A stretch of 37,018 nt of DNA from Nitrospirota bacterium. Lineage in GTDB: Bacteria > Nitrospirota > Thermodesulfovibrionia > Thermodesulfovibrionales > UBA6898. The notes beneath the pieces are model-generated. The model saw only the letters and a list, made by a program, of their open reading frames with translations, was not told the origin of the DNA and made no database searches. The stretch covers positions 1-37,018 of the forward strand of contig JACRHE010000001.1 of NCBI GenBank assembly GCA_016217695.1. The letters are read 5' to 3'. The position numbers were made by a program, and so were the translations under genes. Below are positions 24,348 through 33,465 of this stretch, one piece after another. Positions within the stretch are counted from its first letter, which is position 1, and the number at the start of each line of letters is the position of its first letter.

Positions 24348-24377
24348 ATCCTAACTCCGGAAAAACAGCTTTGTCAA
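24348..24377 (-). promoter_or_regulatory. kimA promoter
   Basis: Minus-strand TTGACA (24377-24372), an 18-nt spacer and TAGGAT (24353-24348). The predicted transcript begins near 24341, directly in front of the riboswitch. Confidence 0.6.
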
Positions 24378-24417
24378 GGCCTGGTCAGGCACGGCGCGAT
24401 ACGGCAAATTTTACCTG

Positions 24418-25368
24418 TTATTCAAGCGGAGTGCCGTCACGAAGATCTTCATAAAACTGCCTGAGATCCGGCAATCTCTTGGAATCCATGATTTTCATCC
24501 CGCTGCGCGGATGCTCATTGAGCACGCCGGTGATCATATAGGGGATGTGGTATCCCCATTCAACCTCTTTTTTCATCGGGATCAGGGATTCCTGTATTAT
24601 CTCAAGGACCGGCCTGATGTCAAACTTCGGATTCTTCAGAAAATTGAGCAGCAGCTCGATGGGACAGTTGCCCGCTCCCCTTCCCATGCCGTAAAGAGTC
24701 GCATCCAGGTAGTTTATCCCTGCGATTATCGCCTCGATGGTATTGGCAAACGCCAGCTGCTGGTTATTGTGGGCATGCATGCCGAGCTGCTTTCCGGGAA
24801 GCGCAGCGAAGTATTTTTTGGCAAGGAAATGTATCTGCTCCGAGTACATCGCGCCAAAACTGTCGACAAGATAAATTATCGGGACATGGCTTTTTGCAAG
24901 GTCCTCGAGCGCCTCATCGAGGTCCTTCTCAAGAACCTTCGAAACTGCCATCAGGTTTATGGTCACCTCATAGCCCTTTTCCATGCAGTGGTGGGCCAGG
25001 TCTATGCCTTTGTCCACTTCATGTGCATAGCATGCCACCCGTAACATGTCAAGAACACTGTCTTTTTTGTTAGGTATATCCTGAAAATCGACCCTCCCGA
25101 TGTCTGCCATCGCAGAAAGCTTTATCTTCCTGTCTTCGTCTCCGACGATTCTTTTCAGATCATCTTCCGTGCAAAACTTCCATGCTCCGTTATCCTGCCT
25201 GGAAAAATACTTCTCCGAGGATTTATATCCGATCTCCATATAGTCAACGCCTGCTTTGGAAAGGGCGTCAAAAATCTTGCGTACAAAATCGTTGCTGAAC
25301 TGCCATTTGTTTATCAGGCCGCCATCGCGGACTGTACAATCCAAAACCGTTATCTGAGGGCGAAACAT
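24418..25368 (-). CDS. DRE-TIM metallolyase (HMGL-like aldolase)
   Basis: Cytoplasmic TIM-barrel enzyme of 316 aa in the pyruvate-carboxyltransferase/HMG-CoA-lyase-like superfamily. The active-site start is ITVLDCTVRDGGLINKW. Other barrel motifs are VDYMEIGYKSS, VTINLMAVSK, YLVDSFGAMYSEQ and the metal-binding HAHNNQQLAFANTIEAI. A GMGRGAGNCPIELLL block follows, typical of 4-hydroxy-2-oxovalerate aldolase/homocitrate synthase relatives. The exact substrate is unknown; such proteins cleave or form C-C bonds of 2-oxo acids. It is downstream of, and co-oriented with, the KDPG-type aldolase at 25478, from which it is separated by 109 bp. CCTCCAAAAAA-type sequence near 25379 provides a GGAGG-like RBS. 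Confidence 0.9.
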   Translation of the reverse strand: MFRPQITVLDCTVRDGGLINKWQFSNDFVRKIFDALSKAGVDYMEIGYKSSEKYFSRQDNGAWKFCTEDDLKRIVGDEDRKIKLSAMADIGRVDFQDIPNKKDSVLDMLRVACYAHEVDKGIDLAHHCMEKGYEVTINLMAVSKVLEKDLDEALEDLAKSHVPIIYLVDSFGAMYSEQIHFLAKKYFAALPGKQLGMHAHNNQQLAFANTIEAIIAGINYLDATLYGMGRGAGNCPIELLLNFLKNPKFDIRPVLEIIQESLIPMKKEVEWGYHIPYMITGVLNEHPRSGMKIMDSKRLPDLRQFYEDLRDGTPLE

Positions 25369-25477
25369 ATTTTATAAACCTCCAAAAAATTATTTTCGTA
25401 GATGCATCATCACACGAACGGAATATTGAATTATACACTATCAGTCAGGCCTCACGCGAGAGACAACGGGCAAGCCG

Positions 25478-26143
25478 TCAGACCGGGCTTATTTCGCCGG
25501 CGTACCCGGTAATCCTCTCAACGAATTTCGCGGCCAGGCCGGTGATCGAGGCCCAGTCTCCGACCGAGATAAGATCCCGCTTCAATATGGAAGAGCCCAC
25601 AAGAATACATGAGGGATTCACTTCAAGATACTGAGAGATATTGTCGAGGTTCAGGCCTCCGCTGAGCATATAACGTATAAACGGCAAAGGCCCCCGTATT
25701 TCCCTAAGGAAGCCCAGCCCGCCCATCTGGACGAAGGGAAATAGTTTAATGATATCCCCGCCTGCCCTGTAGGCATTGTATATCTCAGTCGGTGTGCTTG
25801 CCCCTGGGATGGATATCACACCCTCCTTTTTGGAAAACCTGATAATTTTTTCATCGCAGTTGGGACTTACAATATATCCGGCGCCGGCCTTCAATGCCTT
25901 CTTTGCATCCCGGACATTCAGGACAGTTCCGGCTCCAACCGTGACCCTTGAGTCCGCGCTTAACTCTTTTATGACGTTTTCAGCGTCGGGGACAGTGAAC
26001 GTAATTTCCACGAACCTGACCCCTCCTTCTATACATGCCGCAGCGGCCTTATACGCCTGTTCAGGAGTATCAGTGCGAACCGCGACCATCAGTTTGCATT
26101 TTTCGATGCTCCTGATTAAGGCTGAGCTCCTCTCAACAGTCAT
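25478..26143 (-). CDS. KDPG/KHG-type aldolase
   Basis: Class I aldolase of 221 aa (family about 213), cleaving 2-keto-3-deoxy-6-phosphogluconate or 4-hydroxy-2-oxoglutarate to pyruvate plus an aldehyde. Expected active-site positions are present: Glu in VRFVEITFTV, Thr in VGAGTVLN and the Schiff-base Lys in DIIKLFPF. The usual KLFPA has become KLFPFVQMGG. GGLNLDN and ILVGSSILKR complete the barrel. The start MTVERSS was chosen because CAGGAGG lies upstream; the track ORF adds 12 residues. A near-consensus promoter and a palindrome precede it. It is followed by the DRE-TIM metallolyase, so both may act on 2-oxo acid substrates (inference). Confidence 0.92.
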   Translation of the reverse strand: MTVERSSALIRSIEKCKLMVAVRTDTPEQAYKAAAACIEGGVRFVEITFTVPDAENVIKELSADSRVTVGAGTVLNVRDAKKALKAGAGYIVSPNCDEKIIRFSKKEGVISIPGASTPTEIYNAYRAGGDIIKLFPFVQMGGLGFLREIRGPLPFIRYMLSGGLNLDNISQYLEVNPSCILVGSSILKRDLISVGDWASITGLAAKFVERITGYAGEISPV

Positions 26144-26210
26144 CTTTCCGGCCTCCTGCGAAAAATATCCTGCTGCCATTAAAATGCTGAAGCCTCATGG
26201 CTTCTCCCTT

Positions 26211-26256
26211 TTGACAGCCCGTTGTCAATACTAAAAAACAGAGGCGGAATTGTCAA
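26211..26256 (-). promoter_or_regulatory. Aldolase promoter and palindromic operator candidate
   Basis: Minus-strand -35 TTGACA (26256-26251), 17-nt spacer, -10 TAGTAT (26233-26228). The inverted repeat TTGACA-ACGGGC-TGTCAA (26211-26228) abuts the -10 box and covers the expected start site, a good position for a repressor. The regulator is unknown. Confidence 0.6.
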
Positions 26257-26295
26257 GGAAAGAGCTGAAGATCTCTTTCCCGGATGTATCCGGAA

Positions 26296-28968
26296 CTATA
26301 AAGCGGATTTTGCAGCGTGATGCGGCTGAGCATACCTGAGGACCGCCTTTCGTGCCTCCTCGGCAAAGAACAGGACAAAGGCAAAAGGGATGAGGACGAG
26401 CCATATGGATGAGGAGATTGGATAGGTAGCGAATATCCTGTTGCCCCAGGGGTGGTAGACGATAAAGAACTGGAGCGCCAGTTCAAAGGCTATGCCTGCA
26501 AATATCAGCCTGTTTGTGAAGAACCCGATGCTGAAGACAGACTCCCTCGATGATCTGCAGGCGAAAACATTTGCGACCTGCGTTATCACTATCCCTGTAA
26601 GACACGCGGTTGTGGCCTGCATATACAGTATGTTGTTTGCCTGGAGTATCTCTCCCCAGTGCCAGCCGCCCTGATATAAAAGCCAGAAAAAGCCGAACAT
26701 GCATGCTGCTGCCTCGAAAGGACCGAGGAAGAAATAGGCCCTTGCGATCAGCGGGAAGTTCAGCATCCTTTCCCCGGGCCTCCTCGGCGGCTGTTTCATG
26801 ATCCCCTGTGTCGGCCTTTCAGCTCCAAGGGCGAGGGCAGGCAGCATATCGGTCCCAAGGTCGACCGCCAATATCTGCATGATGGTCAGAGGGAGAGGAA
26901 TTCGCAGGAGTATATAAGAGAGGTAAGGCACCGCCTCAGGAATATTGGACGCGAAGATGTACGTAATGAATTTCCTGATATTCTCATAGACCGTCCTTCC
27001 TTCCTCGACCGCATTAACGATCGTCGCAAAATTGTCATCGAGGAGAACCATGTCGGAGGCCTCTTTGGCCACATCGGTGCCGGACATGCCCATCGATATG
27101 CCGATATCCGCCTTTTTCAGCGCCGGTGCATCATTTACTCCGTCGCCGGTTACCGCCACGACTTCACCTTCTCCCTTGAGTATGGAGACGACGCGCATCT
27201 TGTGCTTCGGCGTCATTCTCGAAAATATGACCTCTTTATGCGTAAGCGTCTTGCGCAGCTCATAGTCACTCATCTCACCGAAGCGCCTGCCCTCTACAAT
27301 GACAGGATCGCTCTGTATGAGGCCTATTTCCCGGCCGATGGCCACCGCTGTCCTGCTTGCATCGCCGGTAATCATTATCACCTTTATTCCTGCCTCGTTG
27401 CACTTGCCGATCGCTTCGGGCACTTCAGGCCGCGGCGGGTCTTCAAGTCCTATGAGGCCGAGAAAAATCATGTCCTGCTCAAGAGTTGAGAGATCAGGAC
27501 CGGGACGGTCTTCCATATCGCGATGGGCGAAGGCCAGGACCCTCAGACCCCTGTCCATGAGACTTTGACAGGAATCAAGTATCTTAGACCTGACCGCATC
27601 ATCTATCAATGTCTTGCGTCCTTCTTTCAGAAGGTGGCTGCAGAGGGGCAGAAGTCCTTCGACAGAGCCCTTCGAAAATGCGAAGACCTTTCCTCCTGTT
27701 CTGTTTACCGTAGACATACGTTTTCTTTCGGGGTCAAAGGGTATCTCGGCAAGGCGTTCATTTTCGATATCCCCGATCATTTCCCGTGCAGTTTTCAGGA
27801 TGGCAGTCTCCGTGGGATCGCCCTTATACTGTCCTTCCATAAACCGGGCATTGTTGCAGAGAAGGGCGGTAATCAGTAGTTCAGGCGCATCTTCCTTATG
27901 AAGGTCGCCGGTATTAATGGTTCTATCGTATACCCACAGCCTGGATACGGCCATCCTGTTTTGGGTAAGCGTCCCTGTCTTGTCGGTACAGATGACCGAA
28001 ACTGAACCGAGCGTCTCAACAGCTGTAAGAGTTTTGATGAGGGCCTTTCTCTTTGCCATCCTCTGGCTTCCCATTGCGAGGGACAGGGTTACGGTAGGAA
28101 GCATTCCCTCGGGGATAAGCGCGACCGTAATGCCGATCGCAAAGATGAAGTTGTCCCAGAAGTTCCTGCCGATTACGAAGCCAAGACAGAAAAAGAATAT
28201 GCCTACGCCTGCTGCGATTGCGGCAACCACTCTTGTTGCCTTTACGATCTCCTTCTGAAGAGGGCTCAGACCCGGTTCAACGGCGCTTGTGAGAAGGGCT
28301 ATCCTGCCGAACTCTGTCCTCATGCCTGTTGCGAATACGGCGGCCATGCCTGAGCCGCTCACAATGGTCGTCCCTGCAAAGGCTATGTTGGAACTCTCCA
28401 TGAACTCGCCCTGAAACGGATCACTACTTCTCGAAAGCGGTTCCGCCTCCCCGGTGAGAGGGGCGTTGTTCACCTTCAAACCTGAGGACTCTATGACCCT
28501 GGAATCAGCCGGAACCTTGTCACCCTCTGAGAGGATCATCACGTCCCCCGGTACGACTTCACCTGCCGTGATCTCCTTTTCTCTGCCGTCTCTGAGGACC
28601 CTTACGAAAAAAGGGAGGAGTTTTTGCAGTTCTTCGAGAGCCTTTTCAGCGCGGTATTCCTGGATGAAAGTGAACACCGCATTTATGAATATCACGGCCA
28701 CTATGGCGATGCCGAGGGTGAGCATTCCCTCACCGGGATGCAGATATTCTGAGAGAAACGACATGGCTGAAGCTATCCAGAGGAGTATGGCGAGAAAGTG
28801 GGTGAACTGGTCAAGGAACCTGATCAGCAGGGATCTTCTCCCAACCTCTGTGATCTTATTGGGGCCAAATTCGGAAAGGCGCCTTCCGGCTTCATCTTCA
28901 GAAAGCCCGGTTTCCGATGTCACAAGGGTATGAAATACGTCATCCTTCGAGAGGCTATGAATTTTCAT
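26296..28968 (-). CDS. P-type ATPase, Na,K/Ca-type (P2, IIC-like)
   Basis: Membrane cation pump of 890 aa. A cation-ATPase N-domain (about 5-70) precedes the TMs. Key sites: LTGEAEPL near 171 (A domain), IPEGMLPTVTLSLAMGSQRMA in M4, phosphorylation site ICTDKTGTLTQNRM near 329, MITGDAS, and VTGDGVNDAPALKKADIGI near 610. In M5-M6 is PLPLTIMQILAVDLGTDMLPALALGAE (about 690-715). The DLGTDM and PEGML segments resemble animal Na,K/H,K-ATPases more than PacL-type Ca2+ pumps, which have PEGLPAVVT. Transport of K+/Na+ is therefore a reasonable inference, not proof. The ATG lies within the usp gene 3' end (14-base overlap), indicating an operon. Confidence 0.93.
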   Translation of the reverse strand: MKIHSLSKDDVFHTLVTSETGLSEDEAGRRLSEFGPNKITEVGRRSLLIRFLDQFTHFLAILLWIASAMSFLSEYLHPGEGMLTLGIAIVAVIFINAVFTFIQEYRAEKALEELQKLLPFFVRVLRDGREKEITAGEVVPGDVMILSEGDKVPADSRVIESSGLKVNNAPLTGEAEPLSRSSDPFQGEFMESSNIAFAGTTIVSGSGMAAVFATGMRTEFGRIALLTSAVEPGLSPLQKEIVKATRVVAAIAAGVGIFFFCLGFVIGRNFWDNFIFAIGITVALIPEGMLPTVTLSLAMGSQRMAKRKALIKTLTAVETLGSVSVICTDKTGTLTQNRMAVSRLWVYDRTINTGDLHKEDAPELLITALLCNNARFMEGQYKGDPTETAILKTAREMIGDIENERLAEIPFDPERKRMSTVNRTGGKVFAFSKGSVEGLLPLCSHLLKEGRKTLIDDAVRSKILDSCQSLMDRGLRVLAFAHRDMEDRPGPDLSTLEQDMIFLGLIGLEDPPRPEVPEAIGKCNEAGIKVIMITGDASRTAVAIGREIGLIQSDPVIVEGRRFGEMSDYELRKTLTHKEVIFSRMTPKHKMRVVSILKGEGEVVAVTGDGVNDAPALKKADIGISMGMSGTDVAKEASDMVLLDDNFATIVNAVEEGRTVYENIRKFITYIFASNIPEAVPYLSYILLRIPLPLTIMQILAVDLGTDMLPALALGAERPTQGIMKQPPRRPGERMLNFPLIARAYFFLGPFEAAACMFGFFWLLYQGGWHWGEILQANNILYMQATTACLTGIVITQVANVFACRSSRESVFSIGFFTNRLIFAGIAFELALQFFIVYHPWGNRIFATYPISSSIWLVLIPFAFVLFFAEEARKAVLRYAQPHHAAKSAL

Positions 28969-29797
28969 GACGGGGCCTGAAGATGATGAGGTCGCAGGGG
29001 GAATTCCTAAGCAGTTCTTCCACTGGATTGCCTTTCACAATGGAGCTGAACATACTTCTCTGACTCGCGCCCATGATGATGAGATCATGCCTTTTTGCCG
29101 ACGCCTCCAGCGCGATGGTTTTGCCGGTCCTGCCGGGTACAGTTCCACCGGTGTGGATGACCTTATACCTTTTCATGTGTCCCATGAAATGAGAGATGTC
29201 CTTCGGCAGCTTTTCTTCCCATTGAAGCGGCGTAAGGTGGACCTCACCATGAAAGAATTTCGACATAGGTGCAGGGGCATGAAAGAGGAAGACGTTTGCG
29301 CCGAAGGCCTGCGAGATCCTGGCCGTAAAGTAGACCCTCTCTTCGACATGATCGATCCTTGCCTTTAGCGGGACGAGGATATTCTTCGGATGTATCCTTC
29401 CGGCATGCACTACCCGTACGAGAGCGACAGAGCAGGGCAGTCTGAGAGACAGGCTGCGCGCCACAGTGCCTGTAAAGAATCTTCTCTCCACATCCGCTTT
29501 CCTCGTTGATGCAAAGACAAGATCGATGCCCTCTTTTTTTGTGAGTTCCCCGATCCTCTTTACAGGGTCCCCTGACTCCGTTAGCGCTTCCACTTCCACA
29601 CCTGCCTTTTCCGCCTCAACGAATATCCTCTTCATCGCCTCCTCAGCACGGTCAAGAACCGCAGAAGGCTGAGCTTTTTCAGCAATAAAGCAGAGAAAGA
29701 GCTTTGCTTCACAGGCCGCCGCAAGCTTGAGGGCATATCTTGCGGAGACCTCGGAGTTCAGATGTTCATTGACGGCAGCGAGGATCTTTCTGTACAT
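28955..29797 (-). CDS. Tandem universal stress protein
   Basis: A 280-aa cytoplasmic protein with two Usp domains. The first (1-130) begins MYRKILAAVNEHLNSEVSARYALKLAA and includes FFTGTVARSLSLRLPCSVALVR. The second (about 138-280) begins HPKNILVPLKARIDHVEERVYF and ends IIMGASQRSMFSSIVKGNPVEELLRNSPCDLIIFRP. The nucleotide loop GxxG-x9-G(S/T) is only partly kept in each half, so ATP binding is uncertain. It is the first gene of a two-gene unit with the P-type ATPase. This suggests a regulatory or stress link to ion pumping, a pairing often seen for transporter-linked Usp proteins. Confidence 0.92.
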   Translation of the reverse strand: MYRKILAAVNEHLNSEVSARYALKLAAACEAKLFLCFIAEKAQPSAVLDRAEEAMKRIFVEAEKAGVEVEALTESGDPVKRIGELTKKEGIDLVFASTRKADVERRFFTGTVARSLSLRLPCSVALVRVVHAGRIHPKNILVPLKARIDHVEERVYFTARISQAFGANVFLFHAPAPMSKFFHGEVHLTPLQWEEKLPKDISHFMGHMKRYKVIHTGGTVPGRTGKTIALEASAKRHDLIIMGASQRSMFSSIVKGNPVEELLRNSPCDLIIFRPRHENS

Positions 29798-29973
29798 GAT
29801 TAATTACAAGATATCATCCGGAAGGCGTGAAATCAATCGCGGATTTCGGGAAAAGGATTGTCCTGGAAATTGATACTCCCATGCTATAAAATATCGGCAG
29901 GGTCAGGATTTAAGAGATGAGCGATGGAAGTATTTAACCCGGATCTGAAAAAAAAGGAGAGCACTGTTTAATC

Positions 29974-32292
29974 ATGGCCGCTGACGAACAAGCCTCGGGC
30001 ACAGGTTTAACAGTATTTGGCGGCATCATCTATGGCTTTATAAAGTCGGGTCATGATCTTCACATTATCGCCAGTGCATCCGCAGATGCACTGATCAAGG
30101 ACATCAATCCCTCCGGCTGGTATCCCCTTCAGATCCTCTTCGGGCTGCAGGAATTCGTAATCAACCATTTCAGCGACTCGGCTCCTGTCTTGCAGAGAAT
30201 CGGCGCTGCGATGATGGACAGCTGGTATCATAACGGTCCCGGCAAAAAAATTATCCGCAGCGGTACGGATTTCCTGCTTTATCAGAGCAGTTCCGAGGGA
30301 TACAGAAGCGTTGTGCGTGGGCCGGAGAGGCTGCTTGGAAACTTCAGTCTGGTAGAGATCGATGACCGGGAGGGCACGGCTTTCATTCACAGTACAACCC
30401 CGTTTAACCGTGATCTCGAGAAGGGGATTATCCTGGGCGGAATGTCGGCTGCAGGAGATCTCGATCAGATCAGTATCGACAACAGCGCTGATAAGGACTA
30501 CTTCAGGATCCGCTTCCACAGAGACGTCAACGCGAGGATAAATGATCTTGTTGCGTCTGAACACTGTCCGGAAGGCGTCAGCCTCGTAAGCAATGATATT
30601 GCGGACCTGTTTTACAAATTTAAGGGACTCCAGGCCGAGCTCGAAAGAGAAAAGGCATACGGCAGATCATCCCGGCAGCATATGGAAGCGGTAATCAGTG
30701 CGATAGGAGAGCGCGATTTCTGGATAAGGGAATCCCAGAGGGTCGCGCGTCTGGGGTCTTATGTCCTGGACATCCGGGCAGGCACGATCACTACGTCTGA
30801 GATACTCGATGATATCTTCGGCATCGGGCCGGATTACGACAAGTCCGTCAGCGGATGGCGCGTCCTTATCCATCCGGATGATCGGGAGAGGGTGATGAAA
30901 TATTTCGCGGATGTGATCAACAGTAAGAAACACTTTGAAGCCGAATACAGGATTCTTCGTCCCGTGGACGGGCAGGAAAGATGGGTATTTGGCCTAGGCG
31001 AGGTGGTTCCGGACAGTAACGGCATGCCTGTGAAGATGCTCGGCACGGTACAGGATATAACAGAGCGCAGGCTGGGGGAGGAGGAGCTGAGAAAATACCA
31101 TGATCACCTCGAAGAGATGGTCGGGCAACGCACCAGGGAATTGGCTGCCTTAAATGATCAGTTGCGGCAGTCCCAGAAACTGGAGGCGGTCGGGCTTCTT
31201 GCCGGAGGGATTGCCCATGATTTCAGCAATATACTCACAACGATAAAAGGGGCACTGTATCTCATACGCAAGAAACTGGAGACAGAAAGTCCCCTGATAA
31301 AATATGCCGAACAGGCCCTCTCCTCCATCAGCAAGGCCAACAGCCTTACGCAGAGTCTGCTTGCCTTCAGCAGAAAACAGGCCATCATCCTGCAGCCGGT
31401 GGATCTTAATGAGATAGTAGAGAAGACGGCAAATCTCCTGGCCCAGATCATAGGTGAGCACATTGAATTGGATATTAAGCTGACCGTTGACAAGACAGTT
31501 GTCATGGCTGACATTAACCAGGTTGAACAGGTGCTGTTAAATCTTTCAACGAATGCAAGGGATGCGATGCCTGATGGCGGCAAACTGCAGATAAAGACCG
31601 GCATTGCTGGTATGGATGAAGCATTTATTAAGGAACACGGTTTCGGAGCCGCCGGCAGCTATGTTCTGATGACAGTTGCCGATACAGGGATGGGGATAGA
31701 GGACACAATAAAGGAAAAGATATTTGAGCCGTTTTTTACTACCAAGGTTTTGGGGAAAGGGTCAGGTCTGGGGCTTGCGGTAATCTATGGCATAGTAAAA
31801 CAGCATAACGGGTATATTGATGTAGAGTCCGAATATCTGAATGGGACAACTTTCAGGATATACCTTCCTTTAGTGGAAGCAACTGCCGCGCATTCTCATA
31901 TTGGAGCTGTTGAGCCTGCTGAAGGAGGATGCGGGACGATACTTTTTGCGGAAGATGACGAGGATGCCAGGAGGATATTGAGTGAGGTACTGAGACTGTC
32001 CGGGTACAGGGTCATAGAGGCAAAGGACGGAGAGGATGCTGTTAAGGCGTTTATGGGACATAAGGAGCGGATCGATCTCATCATGCTTGACGTGAGGATG
32101 CCCAGAAAAAACGGAAGGGAGGCATATGAGGCGATCAGGCGGGTGAGTCCCGGGAGCAAGTTCCTGTTTGTGAGCGGCTACACGGACGACATAATAGACA
32201 GTCACGGAATCAGAGAGGAAGGATTTAACTTCATATCAAAGGCCTCATCTCCGGATGAAATTCTGGAAAAGATACGGCTGGTGATTGAATGA
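29974..32292 (+). CDS. Soluble PAS hybrid histidine kinase
   Basis: A 772-aa cytoplasmic hybrid kinase without TM segments. The N-terminal 185 residues ([22 protein letters not shown]...[19 protein letters not shown]) are an unassigned sensory region. A short coiled coil follows, then a PAS-3-type domain (about 253-365, [15 protein letters not shown] to QDITERR). The H-box is GGIAHDFSN (His near 415), with Ser replacing the usual second-position Asn. The HATPase has [14 protein letters not shown] and [18 protein letters not shown]. The receiver (about 650-770) has IMLDVRMP (Asp near 706); its usual KP is KA. AAGGAG lies about 15 bases before the ATG, rather far. The catalytic half is a paralogue of the kinase at 4295. 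Confidence 0.9.
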   Translation: MAADEQASGTGLTVFGGIIYGFIKSGHDLHIIASASADALIKDINPSGWYPLQILFGLQEFVINHFSDSAPVLQRIGAAMMDSWYHNGPGKKIIRSGTDFLLYQSSSEGYRSVVRGPERLLGNFSLVEIDDREGTAFIHSTTPFNRDLEKGIILGGMSAAGDLDQISIDNSADKDYFRIRFHRDVNARINDLVASEHCPEGVSLVSNDIADLFYKFKGLQAELEREKAYGRSSRQHMEAVISAIGERDFWIRESQRVARLGSYVLDIRAGTITTSEILDDIFGIGPDYDKSVSGWRVLIHPDDRERVMKYFADVINSKKHFEAEYRILRPVDGQERWVFGLGEVVPDSNGMPVKMLGTVQDITERRLGEEELRKYHDHLEEMVGQRTRELAALNDQLRQSQKLEAVGLLAGGIAHDFSNILTTIKGALYLIRKKLETESPLIKYAEQALSSISKANSLTQSLLAFSRKQAIILQPVDLNEIVEKTANLLAQIIGEHIELDIKLTVDKTVVMADINQVEQVLLNLSTNARDAMPDGGKLQIKTGIAGMDEAFIKEHGFGAAGSYVLMTVADTGMGIEDTIKEKIFEPFFTTKVLGKGSGLGLAVIYGIVKQHNGYIDVESEYLNGTTFRIYLPLVEATAAHSHIGAVEPAEGGCGTILFAEDDEDARRILSEVLRLSGYRVIEAKDGEDAVKAFMGHKERIDLIMLDVRMPRKNGREAYEAIRRVSPGSKFLFVSGYTDDIIDSHGIREEGFNFISKASSPDEILEKIRLVIE

Positions 32293-32303
32293 GTAGTTAC
32301 TGC

Positions 32304-33152
32304 TTAGGGCAGTGCGATGTCATGCAGCTTCACCGGTGTCTTTATCAGCGCCTTCGGCGTTGCAACAAAGATCGTCATCTGCGCCTTCTCCGACATCTGG
32401 TTTTCGAATTCATATACCCTCACTTCGCCCATGGTCATGGATGAGGTATTCCTGATCTTTTTTCCGTCTTCATCGGTAAATTCTATGGCTATCACCTTAG
32501 ACTCAGGGTCCTTGATATTTAAGATAACGCTGTTTTCCCCGACCTCCATCATGCTGCCGAACATTGAGCTGAAGGCCTGAACAAGGGCCTCTCCGAACTC
32601 CTTTGCCACGGCGCCTTCCTTTTCCTTTGCCTCTTTTTTCTTCTGCTCTTTTATCTCATCGAACTGTTTTTTTGTCAGGACAGTGACGCTCACCTTGGCT
32701 GTCTTAAGGGCCTTGTTGTCCAGGGCCTTGCCTGTTTTTGCCATGAAGTTCTTTGTAGCGGCTGTTGCGTTGGCGTCTTTCTTCGGCACAAAAAGGATCA
32801 CCTCTCCTGTCAGTTCCTGAATGACCGAGGCCTTTCTCGACGGGTTCTTCAGCTTTACCTCCACCTCTGCCTGCCCTACGTTATATTCATCCGGTTTCGC
32901 AAAGTCCTGTTTCCCCTCTTCGGTCTTTATAAGGTCTCTCCCTGTATCGTCGACAGCCTTTGTTATCTTCAGCTTCAGGCCCTTTGCATCTCCGACCACA
33001 TCCCCCATAACCTTTAATTTGAGCTCCAGTCCTGCGAAGAACTGTCCGGTAGTCCTGTTGTCCTTCACTTCGCTAACCGATACCCTGATGTCGCCGGCGT
33101 ATGCAACTGATGAGACTAGAAGAACGAGACATATCAAAAAGAAATTTTTCAT
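32304..33152 (-). CDS. Secreted protein of unknown function (282 aa)
   Basis: Predicted exported protein. The start MKNFFLICLVLLVSSVAYAG was chosen for AAGGAGG eight bases upstream and a clean signal peptide; the track ORF is nine residues longer. The mature N-terminal half is beta-rich (DIRVSVSEVKDNRTTGQFFAGLELKLKV, QAEVEVKLKNPSRKASVIQELTGEVILFVP). A Lys/Glu-rich helical linker (DEIKEQKKKEAKEKEG) leads to a second beta-rich part (SVILNIKDPESKVIAIEFTDEDGKKI...VATPKALIKTPVKL). No catalytic motif or recognised family; it may bind a partner in the periplasm. It is convergent with the kinase gene and has its own 313-bp upstream gap. Confidence 0.85.
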   Translation of the reverse strand: MKNFFLICLVLLVSSVAYAGDIRVSVSEVKDNRTTGQFFAGLELKLKVMGDVVGDAKGLKLKITKAVDDTGRDLIKTEEGKQDFAKPDEYNVGQAEVEVKLKNPSRKASVIQELTGEVILFVPKKDANATAATKNFMAKTGKALDNKALKTAKVSVTVLTKKQFDEIKEQKKKEAKEKEGAVAKEFGEALVQAFSSMFGSMMEVGENSVILNIKDPESKVIAIEFTDEDGKKIRNTSSMTMGEVRVYEFENQMSEKAQMTIFVATPKALIKTPVKLHDIALP

Positions 33153-33465
33153 GATTTCCTCCTTATGTTCTATGCTCATACCCTACCGCATTTTGGATGT
33201 TTTGTGAACTGCCACCCGCTCCTTTCCAGGCTCTCCGGAGATATTCTATCGGACTTTTTCGCCGTGAGGAGTGTCTTTAAAGGCAGGAACAGGGTTTTGT
33301 CCTGGCCACTGACATGACGCACCTCCTTGTTACGTTAAATTATGCCTGAAACAGGCTCAACAATCTCTTCCTCCGTCATACAGTGATACCTTTTTTTCGA
33401 CATGCCGGTAGAAAAACCCCAACTCCATTTGACTCCCTGAAGCTCCAAGAGTCTTTGCCGCTGCC
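33153..33465. other. Intergenic region, no gene seen
   Basis: A 313-bp gap between two minus-strand genes. It holds the RBS of the secreted-protein gene near 33155-33162 and a small hairpin GCCTG-AAA-CAGGC near 33344-33356. No RNA gene or coherent ORF was recognised. Confidence 0.5.
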
